Shown: positions 15,961-24,169, numbered from the stretch's first letter. The stretch is 36,116 nucleotides of DNA from Candidatus Accumulibacter vicinus (GCA_002425405.1 DIME01000147.1:1-36116), one strand, 5' to 3'. Translations and numbers: made by a program. The notes: generated by a model not told the origin, from the sequence alone.

Positions 15961-17019
15961 TCAGTACACTTCCGGAATGAAGGTCTGGTCGGAAAGCGGC
16001 GGGCGAACATAACCCCCCTCGTCCTGACGGGGCGGCAGGACGATCGGCTCTGGTGTCAGATCCTCGTAGTCGATCATGTTCAACAGGTGCGTGATGACGT
16101 TCAAGCGGGCACGCTTCTTGTCGTCGCCGTCGACGACATACCAGGGTGCCTGTTTGATGTCGGTGTGGGCGAACATGGCATCCTTGGCTTTGGAGTATTC
16201 GACCCAGCGCGCACGCGACTCGAGATCCATCGGACTGAGCTTCCAGTGTTTTTCTGGATGAAAGATGCGCTTCTGGAAACGGCGTTCCTGCTCTTCGTTG
16301 CTGACCGAGAACCAGTACTTGATCAGGATGATGCCGCTACGAACGAGCATGCGCTCGAATTCGGGGCAGGTACGCAGAAACTCCCGGTATTCCTCTTCGG
16401 TACAAAAGCCCATGACCCGTTCGACACCGGCACGGTTGTACCAGCTGCGATCGAACAGGACCATTTCGCCGCCGGCAGGAAGGTGCTGGACGTAGCGCTG
16501 GAAATACCACTGCGTTTGCTCACGGTCCGTTGGTGCAGGCAGCGCGGCTACCCGGGTGACACGCGGACTGAGGCTCTCGGTGATGCGTTTGATGGTGCCA
16601 CCCTTGCCGGCTGCATCGCGCCCTTCAAACAGGACAACGACTTTCAGCTTCTTGAATTTGATCCACTCCTGCAGTTTGACGAGTTCGATCTGCAGCTTCG
16701 ACAGTGTCTCTTCGTAATCCTTGGTCTTGATTGCCGGTTTGCGAGTGCTGCGGACGTTTTCGTTCAGATTGACCGTGCTTGGGGTGGTTCCCACCTTTGG
16801 TTCAACAGCTTTCCCTCTCGGCGCTTTTTGAGCCTTGTCCTGCACGGGTTTGGGTTCCGTCTTCTGTGCAGCATTTTTTGCTTCTGCTTTGGCGGGTTTC
16901 TTCTGCGCCGCGATTTTGGTTGCAGCAGCCGGCGGCGGGGCTGCCTGCACCGCGGTCAGCTGTTCAGTTTGGGTGCCTTCCGATACGACCTCTTCTTGCA
17001 CGGCTTTGACTTCACTCAT
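15961..17019 (-). CDS. ppk2: Polyphosphate kinase 2
   Basis: A 352-residue enzyme of the PPK2 family, which reversibly moves phosphate between polyphosphate and nucleotides. Walker A is GRDAAGKGGT (133-142), Walker B LFDRSWYNR (188-196), and the lid segment KRIFHPEKHWKLSPMD spans 250-265. A single catalytic domain of about 230 residues fits class I. The first 100 residues are an unusual Ala/Lys/Pro/Gln-rich, probably disordered tail. The frame stays open upstream to 17247, but the ATG at 17019 has AAGGAGG six bases before it, so that start is chosen. Polyphosphate cycling would suit a polyphosphate-accumulating lifestyle. Confidence 0.93.
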   Translation of the reverse strand: MSEVKAVQEEVVSEGTQTEQLTAVQAAPPPAAATKIAAQKKPAKAEAKNAAQKTEPKPVQDKAQKAPRGKAVEPKVGTTPSTVNLNENVRSTRKPAIKTKDYEETLSKLQIELVKLQEWIKFKKLKVVVLFEGRDAAGKGGTIKRITESLSPRVTRVAALPAPTDREQTQWYFQRYVQHLPAGGEMVLFDRSWYNRAGVERVMGFCTEEEYREFLRTCPEFERMLVRSGIILIKYWFSVSNEEQERRFQKRIFHPEKHWKLSPMDLESRARWVEYSKAKDAMFAHTDIKQAPWYVVDGDDKKRARLNVITHLLNMIDYEDLTPEPIVLPPRQDEGGYVRPPLSDQTFIPEVY

Positions 17020-17200
17020 TGGTGCCTCCTTGGTGTGGCGAGAAACTGGTGAGGGGGGAACCGTCTTGCGGACAGGAATGCTCACCTGACACGGACGGTG
17101 TCCCACAACGCCGGCTACCCACGGTTTGCCCGATCCGACCAGGGCTTGATGAACGAACGAGACGAGTTTTACTTTGGCCATGAATTCTTGGCATGGTTCT

Positions 17201-17224
17201 ACTCCTTGTTGCACTCCTTGTTGC
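17201..17224 (-). repeat. Tandem 12-bp duplication containing a Shine-Dalgarno
   Basis: ACTCCTTGTTGC occurs twice in direct succession (17201-17212, 17213-17224). On the minus strand each copy carries AAGGAG. The downstream copy is 7 bases before an ATG at 17194 that opens a 60-codon frame ending at 17012, just inside the ppk2 start (ATGAGTGA). The encoded peptide is Ser/Gly/Arg-rich and does not look like a folded protein. It may be a leader peptide coupled to ppk2, or a chance frame. Confidence 0.6.
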
Positions 17225-17246
17225 GCGGGAGTGTCCCGGGCCGGCA

Positions 17247-17275
17247 ATTATCGTTCTTTTCTTCGCAAAAATGAA
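17247..17275 (-). promoter_or_regulatory. Candidate ppk2 promoter
   Basis: On the minus strand TTCATT (17270-17275) and GATAAT (17247-17252) are separated by 17 bp. The -10 matches five of six bases, the -35 only three. It would give a leader of about 220 nt before the ppk2 ATG at 17019, which contains the duplicated Shine-Dalgarno. Support is modest. Confidence 0.35.
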
Positions 17276-17459
17276 CCATCCAGTGCACAAAACGTGCAAT
17301 CGATTGAGAGGGCAGACAATCTGGAAGCGGTGTCGTGCGTGCACGGCTTACGGGGGGTGATCGTCATGCTGACCGCTCGTGATTCAGACCCCGGCCGGCG
17401 GCGTCGTGGTATTGCCCAGGAATCGGCGTGCAGCGAGCACGATCTGCCGGAGCAGAGCG

Positions 17460-17500
17460 GTGGACGGGCAGTGCCTGCCCGTCCACGACCGGTCGCGGTC
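17460..17500. repeat. Two adjacent hairpins, one with a 12-bp perfect stem
   Basis: GTGGACGGGCAG (17460-17471) and CTGCCCGTCCAC (17475-17486) form a perfect 12-bp stem over a 3-base loop. GACCG (17487-17491) and CGGTC (17496-17500) form a second small hairpin directly after it. There is no T-run on either strand. The pair sits downstream of the minus-strand VOC gene and could protect or end that transcript, or be a REP-type element. The remaining 17276-17549 shows nothing else recognisable. Confidence 0.6.
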
Positions 17501-17549
17501 AGTGGGGCCCGTTGTCAAGGGCTGCCTGCGCCGGCATAGGCGGGTATTT

Positions 17550-18023
17550 TCAGGCGAGTTTGGCGAAGGCTTCGACGACTTCCGGTGGCGCCTGCACCAT
17601 CTCGATCAGCACGCCTTCACCGGCGATCGGGAACTCGGTACTCGCCTTTGGGTGCAGGAAGGTGATGTCGAAGCCAGCGGCACCCTTGCGGATTCCGCCC
17701 GGCGCGAAGCGAACGCCATTGGCCGTGAGCCATTCAACCGCCTTCGGCAAGTCATCAATCCAGAGACCCACGTGATTCAGCGGCGTGGCATGCACGGCCG
17801 GCTTCTTGTCGGGGTCGACCGGCTGCATCAGATCGACTTCGACCTTGAACGGTCCCTTGCCCATTGCGACAATATCTTCATCAACGTTTTCGCGTTCGCT
17901 AACAAAGTTGCCGGTGATTTCAAGGCCAAGCATGTCAACCCAGAGTTGACGAAGTTTGAGCTTGTCGGGGCCACCGATGGCGATTTGCTGGATACCGAGG
18001 ACTTTGAAGGGACGTGGATTCAT
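17550..18023 (-). CDS. VOC-family protein, methylmalonyl-CoA epimerase-like
   Basis: A 157-residue glyoxalase/VOC-fold protein with two beta-alpha-beta-beta-beta modules. The second module reads NHVGLWIDDLPKAVEWL (83-99), then GFDITFLHPK and GVLIEM near the end, closely resembling the end of methylmalonyl-CoA epimerases. Likely metal ligands are H84 and E141. The usual first-module His is Gln (Q13 in GIQQIAIGG), so metal binding or activity may differ. The start at 18023 is preceded by AAGAGAAAG; the frame continues upstream into malonyl-CoA decarboxylase but without a suitable start. It is 73 bp downstream of that gene on the same strand, suggesting a shared acyl-CoA role. The exact substrate is unknown. 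Confidence 0.75.
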   Translation of the reverse strand: MNPRPFKVLGIQQIAIGGPDKLKLRQLWVDMLGLEITGNFVSERENVDEDIVAMGKGPFKVEVDLMQPVDPDKKPAVHATPLNHVGLWIDDLPKAVEWLTANGVRFAPGGIRKGAAGFDITFLHPKASTEFPIAGEGVLIEMVQAPPEVVEAFAKLA

Positions 18024-18059
18024 GGTTGTTCTTTCTCTTGGCAGGATTACAGGGAATAT

Positions 18060-18082
18060 GGGTGTGTGGTTGGGTGTGTGGT
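18060..18082 (-). repeat. Direct repeat making a CA-rich leader
   Basis: GGGTGTGTGGT occurs at 18060-18070 and 18072-18082. In the transcript this becomes two copies of ACCACACACCC, an unstructured C/A-rich stretch about 40-60 nt before the VOC start codon. It may favour ribosome or RNA-binding protein access; no function is shown. Confidence 0.5.
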
Positions 18083-18096
18083 GGTGTTGTGCAATC

Positions 18097-19482
18097 TCAA
18101 TCGCGGGCTGAACGACGTATGGTGGCAGCGGCAGCGATCTCGCCGCTGCGCGAAAAGGCTTCGACGTTCGCTTCGATAGTATCAGGGTCATAAAGATAAT
18201 TCACCATCAGGCCGTATGATTGCTGCTGACCGCGTGCCGAGGTGTCAGCCAGATAATTCAGGCGTTCGATACGCGCGCCATTGCCCAGGTGAAAGCGGGC
18301 GACCGGATCGTAAGGCCGCCCACTCTTGCTGGTGGTCAGCAGATAACGTGCGGCCAGACGCAGCAGGCCATGTTGCAGGGCACGTGCCAGGCGCGCGTCA
18401 TTCATCCAGCGTGCGTCGGCAAGCAGCTTCGCAAGGTCGCTGGCGTCGGCCGGTTGCGGCATGTCCGGTGTCAAATGGCGTTTGATCCGTTCGAGGTCGG
18501 CAGCGCTGAAAGCCTGTGGCCAGGGCTCCGGGTTCTTCTCGGCCCAGTGCCGGAACGAGGGCAGGGGAGAGAGGGTGGCAAAGTTGACCAGACGTGGGTA
18601 ATCGCGTTTCAGGTCGTCTACAACCCGCTTGAGCAGGAAATTACCGAATGAAACGCCACGCAGGCCGACCTGGGTGTTTGAAATCGAATAGAAGATCGCG
18701 GTATTTGCCCTGTGCGCATCGAATACCGGTGCATGCTCGTCGAGCAGTGTTTGCACGTTGTCGGCGAGATGTTCGGTCAACGCCACCTCAACGAAGATCA
18801 GCGGCTCCATGGGCATGCGTGGATGAAAGAAGGCATAGCAGCGACGGTCTGAATCAAGGCGGTTCTTGAGATCGCTCCAGGAGCGGATCTGATGCACCGC
18901 TTCATACTCGATCAGTTTTTCGAGCAACGCTGCCGGTGAACTCCAGGTGATGCGCTGCAGTTCAAGGAAGCCAACGTCAAACCAGGCACCCAGTCGGGAT
19001 TCGAGTTCGCGATCAAGCGAACGCAGAGCGGCATCCTTTTCGACAAAGCGCAGCAGATCGGCACGCAGGTCGACCAGGAACTTGACGCCGTGTGAGAGCG
19101 TGTTGAATTGCGTCAGGATGCGCAGGCGAGAAGATCGCATGGCGTTGCGCAGGGCGGACTCGGCAGTCCACTGCGCGTCGCTGCCAATGGCCGCCTGATA
19201 GTCGGCGTGCGCCTTGGCGACCAGCTGCGGGTCGGGGCCGAATTCGGTGGCGACAATTCTCAGGAAGCTGGCGCGCCCTTCGTCGTTGAGGCGCAGATAG
19301 GTTTCCGCAAGACGGCCGGCACGCTGCCTTGCCGAGACCTCTCCGCCGATGCCGCTGGCGCATTCATGAAGCAGATCACGAATGCGTACCAGTTGTTTTC
19401 CCTCCAGGCCGCGCGCAGCGCCGCCATCAGCGAGTAGCGAGCGCACGCGGCGCAGCCCCCGCACTACCATACCTTCTGCCAT
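18097..19482 (-). CDS. Malonyl-CoA decarboxylase
   Basis: A 461-residue enzyme converting malonyl-CoA to acetyl-CoA and CO2. The N-terminal half is the helical oligomerisation domain. The catalytic half carries GVSFGNFLLKRVVDDL (276-291) and FATLSPLPSFRHW (301-313), in which S305 matches the catalytic serine, and H398 in ARFHLGNGA matches the catalytic histidine. The frame is open to 19590, but GAGGAG seven bases upstream marks the ATG at 19482. It lies upstream of the epimerase-like VOC gene, so both may handle malonyl/methylmalonyl-type CoA esters. Confidence 0.92.
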   Translation of the reverse strand: MAEGMVVRGLRRVRSLLADGGAARGLEGKQLVRIRDLLHECASGIGGEVSARQRAGRLAETYLRLNDEGRASFLRIVATEFGPDPQLVAKAHADYQAAIGSDAQWTAESALRNAMRSSRLRILTQFNTLSHGVKFLVDLRADLLRFVEKDAALRSLDRELESRLGAWFDVGFLELQRITWSSPAALLEKLIEYEAVHQIRSWSDLKNRLDSDRRCYAFFHPRMPMEPLIFVEVALTEHLADNVQTLLDEHAPVFDAHRANTAIFYSISNTQVGLRGVSFGNFLLKRVVDDLKRDYPRLVNFATLSPLPSFRHWAEKNPEPWPQAFSAADLERIKRHLTPDMPQPADASDLAKLLADARWMNDARLARALQHGLLRLAARYLLTTSKSGRPYDPVARFHLGNGARIERLNYLADTSARGQQQSYGLMVNYLYDPDTIEANVEAFSRSGEIAAAATIRRSARD

Positions 19483-19520
19483 TGCTTTCTCCTCAGTCTC
19501 GCGGCCAGCGACGCGCCGAC

Positions 19521-20318
19521 TCAGCTGCGCTGGCGATTCGCGACGACGACAAAAATGATTCCGGCAACAATCATCGGCAGCGACAACCACTGCCCCATGC
19601 TGACGGTGTATGAAAACCCGAAGATTCCCTCATCCGGCGACCGAAAATACTCGGCGATCCATCGCAGGACCCCATAGCCGATGAGAAAAACTCCGGAAAC
19701 CGCGCCGCGTGCCCGCGTCTGGCCTGAATAGATCCACAGGACAACAAACAGGGTGAGCCCCTCGAGTCCGGCCTGGTAGAGCTGTGACGGGTGGCGCGGC
19801 AAATCGTCCACGCGGGGGAAAACCATCGCCCACGGCAAGGAAGGATCAGCCGCACGTCCCCATAGCTCGCCATTGATAAAGTTGCCGATGCGCCCGACAG
19901 CCAGGCCGAGCGGCACCAGCGGCGCGACGAAGTCGGTGATTTCGAGCCAGGTTCTGCCAGTTTTGCGCGCGTACAGCCACATCGCGAGCAGCACACCGAG
20001 CAACCCCCCGTGAAACGACATGCCTCCCCGCCAAACGGCGAAAATCTGCAGCGGCTGCGTGAGATAGTAGCCCGGCTCGTAGAACAGAACCTGACCTAGA
20101 CGGCCACCGGCGATCACGCCAAGGACGCCGTAGAACAACAGGTCATCGAGCTGTTGCACCGTCCAGCCAGCTTGCGAAAGTGGCGGGTGGGCGAGAATTC
20201 GCTGCCGGCCAAGCCACCAGAACTGGAGAAAGGCCAGGAGGTACATCAGTCCGTACCAGTGCACGCTGAGCGGGCCGAGTGAAAGCGCAACAGGGTTGAA
20301 CTGCGGATGGATTAACAC
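19521..20318 (-). CDS. lgt: Prolipoprotein diacylglyceryl transferase
   Basis: A 265-residue multi-pass inner-membrane enzyme that adds diacylglyceryl to lipobox cysteines, the first step of lipoprotein maturation. The signature GRIGNFINGELWG is at residues 142-154, and the N-terminus IHPQFNPVALSLGPLSVHWYG is typical. The frame is open to 20408, but the GTG at 20318 gives the family N-terminus and lies downstream of a TATAAT box, so it is chosen; its Shine-Dalgarno is weak. It is divergent from ilvD, and 38 bp upstream of the malonyl-CoA decarboxylase start on the same strand. BamB, PilW and LivK here would be substrates. Confidence 0.95.
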   Translation of the reverse strand: MLIHPQFNPVALSLGPLSVHWYGLMYLLAFLQFWWLGRQRILAHPPLSQAGWTVQQLDDLLFYGVLGVIAGGRLGQVLFYEPGYYLTQPLQIFAVWRGGMSFHGGLLGVLLAMWLYARKTGRTWLEITDFVAPLVPLGLAVGRIGNFINGELWGRAADPSLPWAMVFPRVDDLPRHPSQLYQAGLEGLTLFVVLWIYSGQTRARGAVSGVFLIGYGVLRWIAEYFRSPDEGIFGFSYTVSMGQWLSLPMIVAGIIFVVVANRQRS

Positions 20319-20355
20319 GGAACGAACATCCCGGGGGCTTTCGGATAGAATTGGC

Positions 20356-20361
20356 ATTATA
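20356..20361 (-). promoter_or_regulatory. -10 box of the lgt promoter
   Basis: The minus strand carries a perfect TATAAT at 20356-20361, with no convincing -35. Transcription would start near 20349, about 31 nt before the GTG start of lgt. The motif lies in the 83-bp interval shared with divergent ilvD, whose own promoter must overlap it but is not clear. Confidence 0.45.
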
Positions 20362-20401
20362 TCGCGCCACCCTCGGGCGTGTTCCGGATTGGAGATCGGC
20401 A

Positions 20402-22261
20402 ATGCCACACTATCGTTCCCGCACCTCGACGCATGGTCGCAACATGGCTGGCGCGCGCGCCCTTTGGCGTGCCACCGGCATGCAGGACGGCGATTTCGGC
20501 AAGCCGATCATCGCCGTCGTCAATTCCTTCACGCAGTTCGTTCCCGGACACGTTCACCTCAAGGATCTGGGCCAGTTGGTCGCGCGCGAGATCGAGGGTG
20601 CGGGCGGTGTGGCCAAGGAGTTCAATACCATTGCCATCGACGACGGGATCGCCATGGGGCACGATGGCATGCTGTATTCGTTGCCCTCGCGCGATCTGAT
20701 CGCCGACTCGGTCGAATACATGGTCAATGCGCACTGCGCCGACGCGATGGTGTGCATTTCAAATTGCGACAAGATCACACCCGGCATGCTGATGGCGGCG
20801 ATGCGGGTGAACATTCCGACGATCTTCGTTTCCGGTGGTCCGATGGAAGCCGGCAAGGTGAAATGGGGTGGCAAGGTGATTGCGGTCGACCTCGTCGATG
20901 CGATGGTCAAGGGTGGCGACAGCAACTGTTCGGACGAGGAAGTCGACACTTTCGAACGCTCGGCGTGCCCGACCTGTGGTTCGTGTTCGGGGATGTTTAC
21001 CGCCAATTCGATGAACTGTCTGACCGAGGCGCTCGGCTTTTCCCTGCCCGGCAACGGTAGTCTTCTGGCCACCCATGCTGACCGCCGAGGGCTTTTTCTG
21101 CAGGCGGGACGCCAGATCGTCGACCTTTGCCGCCGGTATTACGAGCAGGACGACGCCTCGGTGCTGCCGCGTGCCATCGGCAGTTTCGCAGCCTTCGAGA
21201 ACGCGATGACGCTGGACGTGTCGATGGGCGGTTCGACGAATACCGTGCTGCACATTCTGGCGGCTGCGCAGGAGGGGGGGGTGAACTTCACGATGGACGA
21301 CATCGACCGCATTTCGCGCAGGGTTCCCTGTCTGGCCAAGGTCGCTCCGGCGACACCCGATTATCATATGGAGGATGTGCATCGAGCCGGCGGCATTTTC
21401 GCGATTCTCGGCGAACTCGACCGTGCCGGCCTGCTGCATCGCGGCGTGCCGACCGTGCATGCAAGAACACTCGGCGAAGCGATCGACCGCTGGGATGTGA
21501 TCCGTACAGAAGACCCGCAGGTGTTCGAATTCTACCAGGCGGCACCAGGCGGCATTCCGACACAGAAGGCTTTCTCGCAGAACCGGAGGTATCCGGATCT
21601 GGATCTCGATCGCGCGCGCGGCTGTATTCGCAACCAGGCCAACGCCTATTCGCGGGACGGCGGCCTGGCCGTGCTCTACGGCAATATCGCGAGTGACGGC
21701 TGCATCGTCAAAACCGCTGGTGTCGATGAGAGCATCTGGGTGTTTACCGGCAAGGCACGGGTGTTCGAGAGCCAGGATGATGCCGTACAGGCAATTCTCG
21801 GCGACCAGATCAAGGCGGGCGAGGTGGTGGTGATTCGCTACGAAGGGCCGAAAGGCGGACCGGGTATGCAGGAAATGCTCTACCCCACGTCCTACCTGAA
21901 GTCCAAAGGCTTGGGCAAGGTCTGCGCGTTGCTCACTGACGGCCGCTTTTCAGGAGGGACCTCGGGATTATCGATCGGGCATGTTTCACCGGAAGCCGCT
22001 GAAGGCGGCGCGATCGGTCTGATTGAGGAGGGCGATCTGATCGAGATCGATATTCCCGGACGCCGCATCCATCTGGCCATTGCCGATTCCGAGCTGGCCA
22101 GGCGTCGTACGGCAATGGACGCCAAGGCGGCGGCGTCTGCCTGGCAGCCGCGAGCCGAGCGCCAGCGGGTCGTTTCCCAGGCCTTGCAGGCCTATGCATT
22201 GATGGCCACCTCGGCGGCGACTGGCGCGGTGCGCGACCTGAGGCAGTTGAAACGGATCTGA
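20402..22261 (+). CDS. ilvD: Dihydroxy-acid dehydratase
   Basis: A 619-residue iron-sulfur dehydratase, the third common step of valine and isoleucine synthesis. C122 and K124 in ISNCDKITPGM and C195 in CPTCGSCSGMFTANS are conserved cluster and metal-site residues. The N-terminus SRTSTHGRNMAGARALWRAT is characteristic. Length fits the E. coli-type enzyme (616). The ATG at 20402 has GGAG eight bases upstream; an upstream in-frame ATG at 20351 lacks one and would add a non-conserved extension. No leader peptide or attenuator is evident. Confidence 0.97.
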   Translation: MPHYRSRTSTHGRNMAGARALWRATGMQDGDFGKPIIAVVNSFTQFVPGHVHLKDLGQLVAREIEGAGGVAKEFNTIAIDDGIAMGHDGMLYSLPSRDLIADSVEYMVNAHCADAMVCISNCDKITPGMLMAAMRVNIPTIFVSGGPMEAGKVKWGGKVIAVDLVDAMVKGGDSNCSDEEVDTFERSACPTCGSCSGMFTANSMNCLTEALGFSLPGNGSLLATHADRRGLFLQAGRQIVDLCRRYYEQDDASVLPRAIGSFAAFENAMTLDVSMGGSTNTVLHILAAAQEGGVNFTMDDIDRISRRVPCLAKVAPATPDYHMEDVHRAGGIFAILGELDRAGLLHRGVPTVHARTLGEAIDRWDVIRTEDPQVFEFYQAAPGGIPTQKAFSQNRRYPDLDLDRARGCIRNQANAYSRDGGLAVLYGNIASDGCIVKTAGVDESIWVFTGKARVFESQDDAVQAILGDQIKAGEVVVIRYEGPKGGPGMQEMLYPTSYLKSKGLGKVCALLTDGRFSGGTSGLSIGHVSPEAAEGGAIGLIEEGDLIEIDIPGRRIHLAIADSELARRRTAMDAKAAASAWQPRAERQRVVSQALQAYALMATSAATGAVRDLRQLKRI

Positions 22262-22377
22262 GGGAGCATACACCCCCCATGCACGATGCCAGGATACTGG
22301 CAAGGTCAACGATCACCGCTGTCGATGCGTTGATGAGAGGGTGACGCTGGCGGTATCGGCAAGACCGATCAAGAGGC

Positions 22378-22406
22378 TTTCCAAGCTGGCCAAACTGAAA
22401 TACTAT
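22378..22406 (+). promoter_or_regulatory. Candidate promoter of the cytochrome c gene
   Basis: TTTCCA (22378-22383) and TACTAT (22401-22406) are 17 bp apart, each matching four of six consensus bases. The predicted start near 22413 gives a leader of about 34 nt. The rest of the 185-bp gap after ilvD contains nothing recognised. Confidence 0.35.
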
Positions 22407-22446
22407 CGGAGCGTTGCAACCCCCCTCATTTGAACGGAGTAATAGC

Positions 22447-22758
22447 ATGAAAGCGATCTACGTGTGTCTGCTGGCTGCTGCCGGCGTAATGTCTGCTGGT
22501 GCTGTCCAGGCTCAGGACGCCGAAGCCCTGGCCAAGTCGAAGAACTGTCTGTCGTGTCACGCGGTTGACAAGAAGGTCGTGGGCCCGTCATACAAGGATG
22601 TGGCCAAAAAGTACACGGCGAAGGATGAAGCAGCGCTGTCCACGAAAATCATCAAGGGCGGCAAGGGCGTCTGGGGTGAGATACCGATGCCGCCAAACCC
22701 GTCTGTTACGCCCGATGAGGCGACCAAACTCGCGAAATGGATCCTCAGCCAGAAGTGA
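22447..22758 (+). CDS. Periplasmic class I monohaem cytochrome c (c-551/c-552 type)
   Basis: A 103-residue precursor: a signal peptide of about 22 residues ending AVQA, then a small cytochrome with haem motif CLSCH (C36, C39, H40) near the mature N-terminus and a probable axial Met in EIPMPPNPSV. The C-terminal helix motif is LAKWILSQK. Such proteins carry electrons in the periplasm, for example to terminal oxidases or nitrite reductase. GGAG lies 7 bp before the ATG. It appears monocistronic, with its own strong terminator. Confidence 0.93.
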   Translation: MKAIYVCLLAAAGVMSAGAVQAQDAEALAKSKNCLSCHAVDKKVVGPSYKDVAKKYTAKDEAALSTKIIKGGKGVWGEIPMPPNPSVTPDEATKLAKWILSQK

Positions 22759-22768
22759 GGGCTGAATG

Positions 22769-22803
22769 AACAAGAAACCGGCTGTGTGCCGGTTTCTTGT
22801 TTT
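22769..22803 (+). terminator. Strong Rho-independent terminator of the cytochrome c gene
   Basis: AACAAGAAACCGGC (22769-22782) pairs perfectly over 14 bp with GCCGGTTTCTTGTT (22788-22801) across the loop TGTGT. A T-run closes the stem on the plus strand. Confidence 0.92.
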
Positions 22804-22853
22804 GAAGACGCACTTCAGGAAGAGGACATGCCGGTCGGGAAATCATATGCTGG

Positions 22854-22882
22854 TTGACAAGGTCCTGATGTGCTTGGACAAT
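22854..22882 (+). promoter_or_regulatory. Sigma-70-type promoter of the liv operon
   Basis: A consensus TTGACA at 22854-22859 is followed after 17 bp by GACAAT (22877-22882, four of six). The start near 22889 would give a leader of about 40 nt before the binding-protein gene. No operator could be recognised. Confidence 0.55.
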
Positions 22883-22929
22883 CGCGCGTTCGTTAGCCCA
22901 GTAAGAACACCATAGTGGAGATCAAAATC

Positions 22930-24150
22930 ATGAACAATGTACGTATGCCTGGTGTACTCGTCGTTCTGGCCGCCTCGGTGGCAATCATTGGTTGTGGAAA
23001 GAAGGAAGAACCCAAGGCCGCTGCTCCTGCCCCGGCCCCGGCTGCTGCCGCCCCTGCGCCGGCACCGAAGCCCGAAATGGTCGTGAAAATCGGCCACGTC
23101 GCACCGCTGACCGGCCCGATCGCGCATCTTGGCAAGGACAACGAAAACGGCGCCCGCCTGGCCGTTGACGATGCCAATGCGAAAAAGATCGAGATCGATG
23201 GCAAGGTCATCAAGTTCGAACTCCTCGGCGAGGATGATCAGGCAGATCCGAAAACCGGTACCGTCGTGGCCCAGAAACTGGTTGATGCCAAGGTTGTCGG
23301 CGTCGTCGGTCACCTGAACTCGGGTACCACCATTCCGGCATCGGCCATCTACAACCAGTCAGGCCTGCCACAGATTTCACCGTCAGCAACCAATCCGAAG
23401 TACACCCAGCAGGGCTTCAACACCGCTTTCCGGGTGATGGCCAACGACATCCAGCAGGGTTCCGTGATTGGTACCTACGCAGCCAAGGACATGGGTGCCA
23501 AGAAGTTTGCGATCATCGACGACCGTACGGCTTATGGTCAGGGTTTGGCTGATGAGGTCGAGAAAGCTGCCAAGGCGGCTGGTGCGACCGTTGTTGCCCG
23601 CGAGTTTACCAATGACAAGGCCACTGACTTCAAGGCCATTCTGACCAAGATCAAGGCCAAGAATCCCGATGTGATCTTCCTCGGCGGCATGGATGCGGTC
23701 GGTGGCCCGATGCTCAAGCAGATCAAGGAGCTCGGGATCAAGGCCAAGTTCACCACCGGCGACGGCGGCTGTTCGCCCGAACTGATCAAGCTTGCCGGTG
23801 CGGCATCCGAGGGCGTGATCTGCTCACAAGCCGGTCTACCTCCCGAGAAGCTCCCGAATGGCCAGAAGTTCCTCGAAGACTTCACCAAGAAGTATGGTCA
23901 GATCCAGATCTACTCGCCATACAGCTATGATGCGGTGATGGTCCTGGTCGACGCCATGAAACGTGCCAACTCGGTTGACCCGGTGAAATATCTGCCGGAA
24001 GTGGGCAAGACCGCTTACGATGGCGTGACCGGCAAGATCGAGTTCGACGAAAAGGGCGACATCAAGAACGGTGCGATCACGGTTTTCGAGATCAAGGATG
24101 GCAAGCTCGCCACGCTGAAATCCGAAGGTGGTACGGCAGCCAGCAAATAA
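22930..24150 (+). CDS. livK: Branched-chain amino-acid ABC transporter substrate-binding protein
   Basis: A 406-residue type I periplasmic binding protein. The N-terminus is a lipoprotein signal (AIIGC, lipidation at C22), followed by a Pro/Ala-rich tether (about 30-52) before the two-lobed ligand domain beginning VVKIGHVAPLTGPIAHLGKD. Family motifs include GHLNSGTTIPASAIY and the DDRTAYGQGLADEV region. Membrane anchoring by lipid rather than free solubility is notable for a proteobacterial LivK. The ATG at 22930 with GGAG at 22917-22920 is preferred to an in-frame GTG at 22915 overlapping that site. Ligand specificity (Leu/Ile/Val or another small compound) cannot be read from sequence. Confidence 0.92.
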   Translation: MNNVRMPGVLVVLAASVAIIGCGKKEEPKAAAPAPAPAAAAPAPAPKPEMVVKIGHVAPLTGPIAHLGKDNENGARLAVDDANAKKIEIDGKVIKFELLGEDDQADPKTGTVVAQKLVDAKVVGVVGHLNSGTTIPASAIYNQSGLPQISPSATNPKYTQQGFNTAFRVMANDIQQGSVIGTYAAKDMGAKKFAIIDDRTAYGQGLADEVEKAAKAAGATVVAREFTNDKATDFKAILTKIKAKNPDVIFLGGMDAVGGPMLKQIKELGIKAKFTTGDGGCSPELIKLAGAASEGVICSQAGLPPEKLPNGQKFLEDFTKKYGQIQIYSPYSYDAVMVLVDAMKRANSVDPVKYLPEVGKTAYDGVTGKIEFDEKGDIKNGAITVFEIKDGKLATLKSEGGTAASK

Positions 24151-24169
24151 ACTCTTCCGCTAGGCTAGC

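Noticed and set aside
20319..20401. Possible riboswitch or leader-peptide attenuator for ilvD
   Set aside because: The interval is only 83 bp and shows neither a Val/Ile/Leu-rich leader peptide nor a terminator/antiterminator pair.
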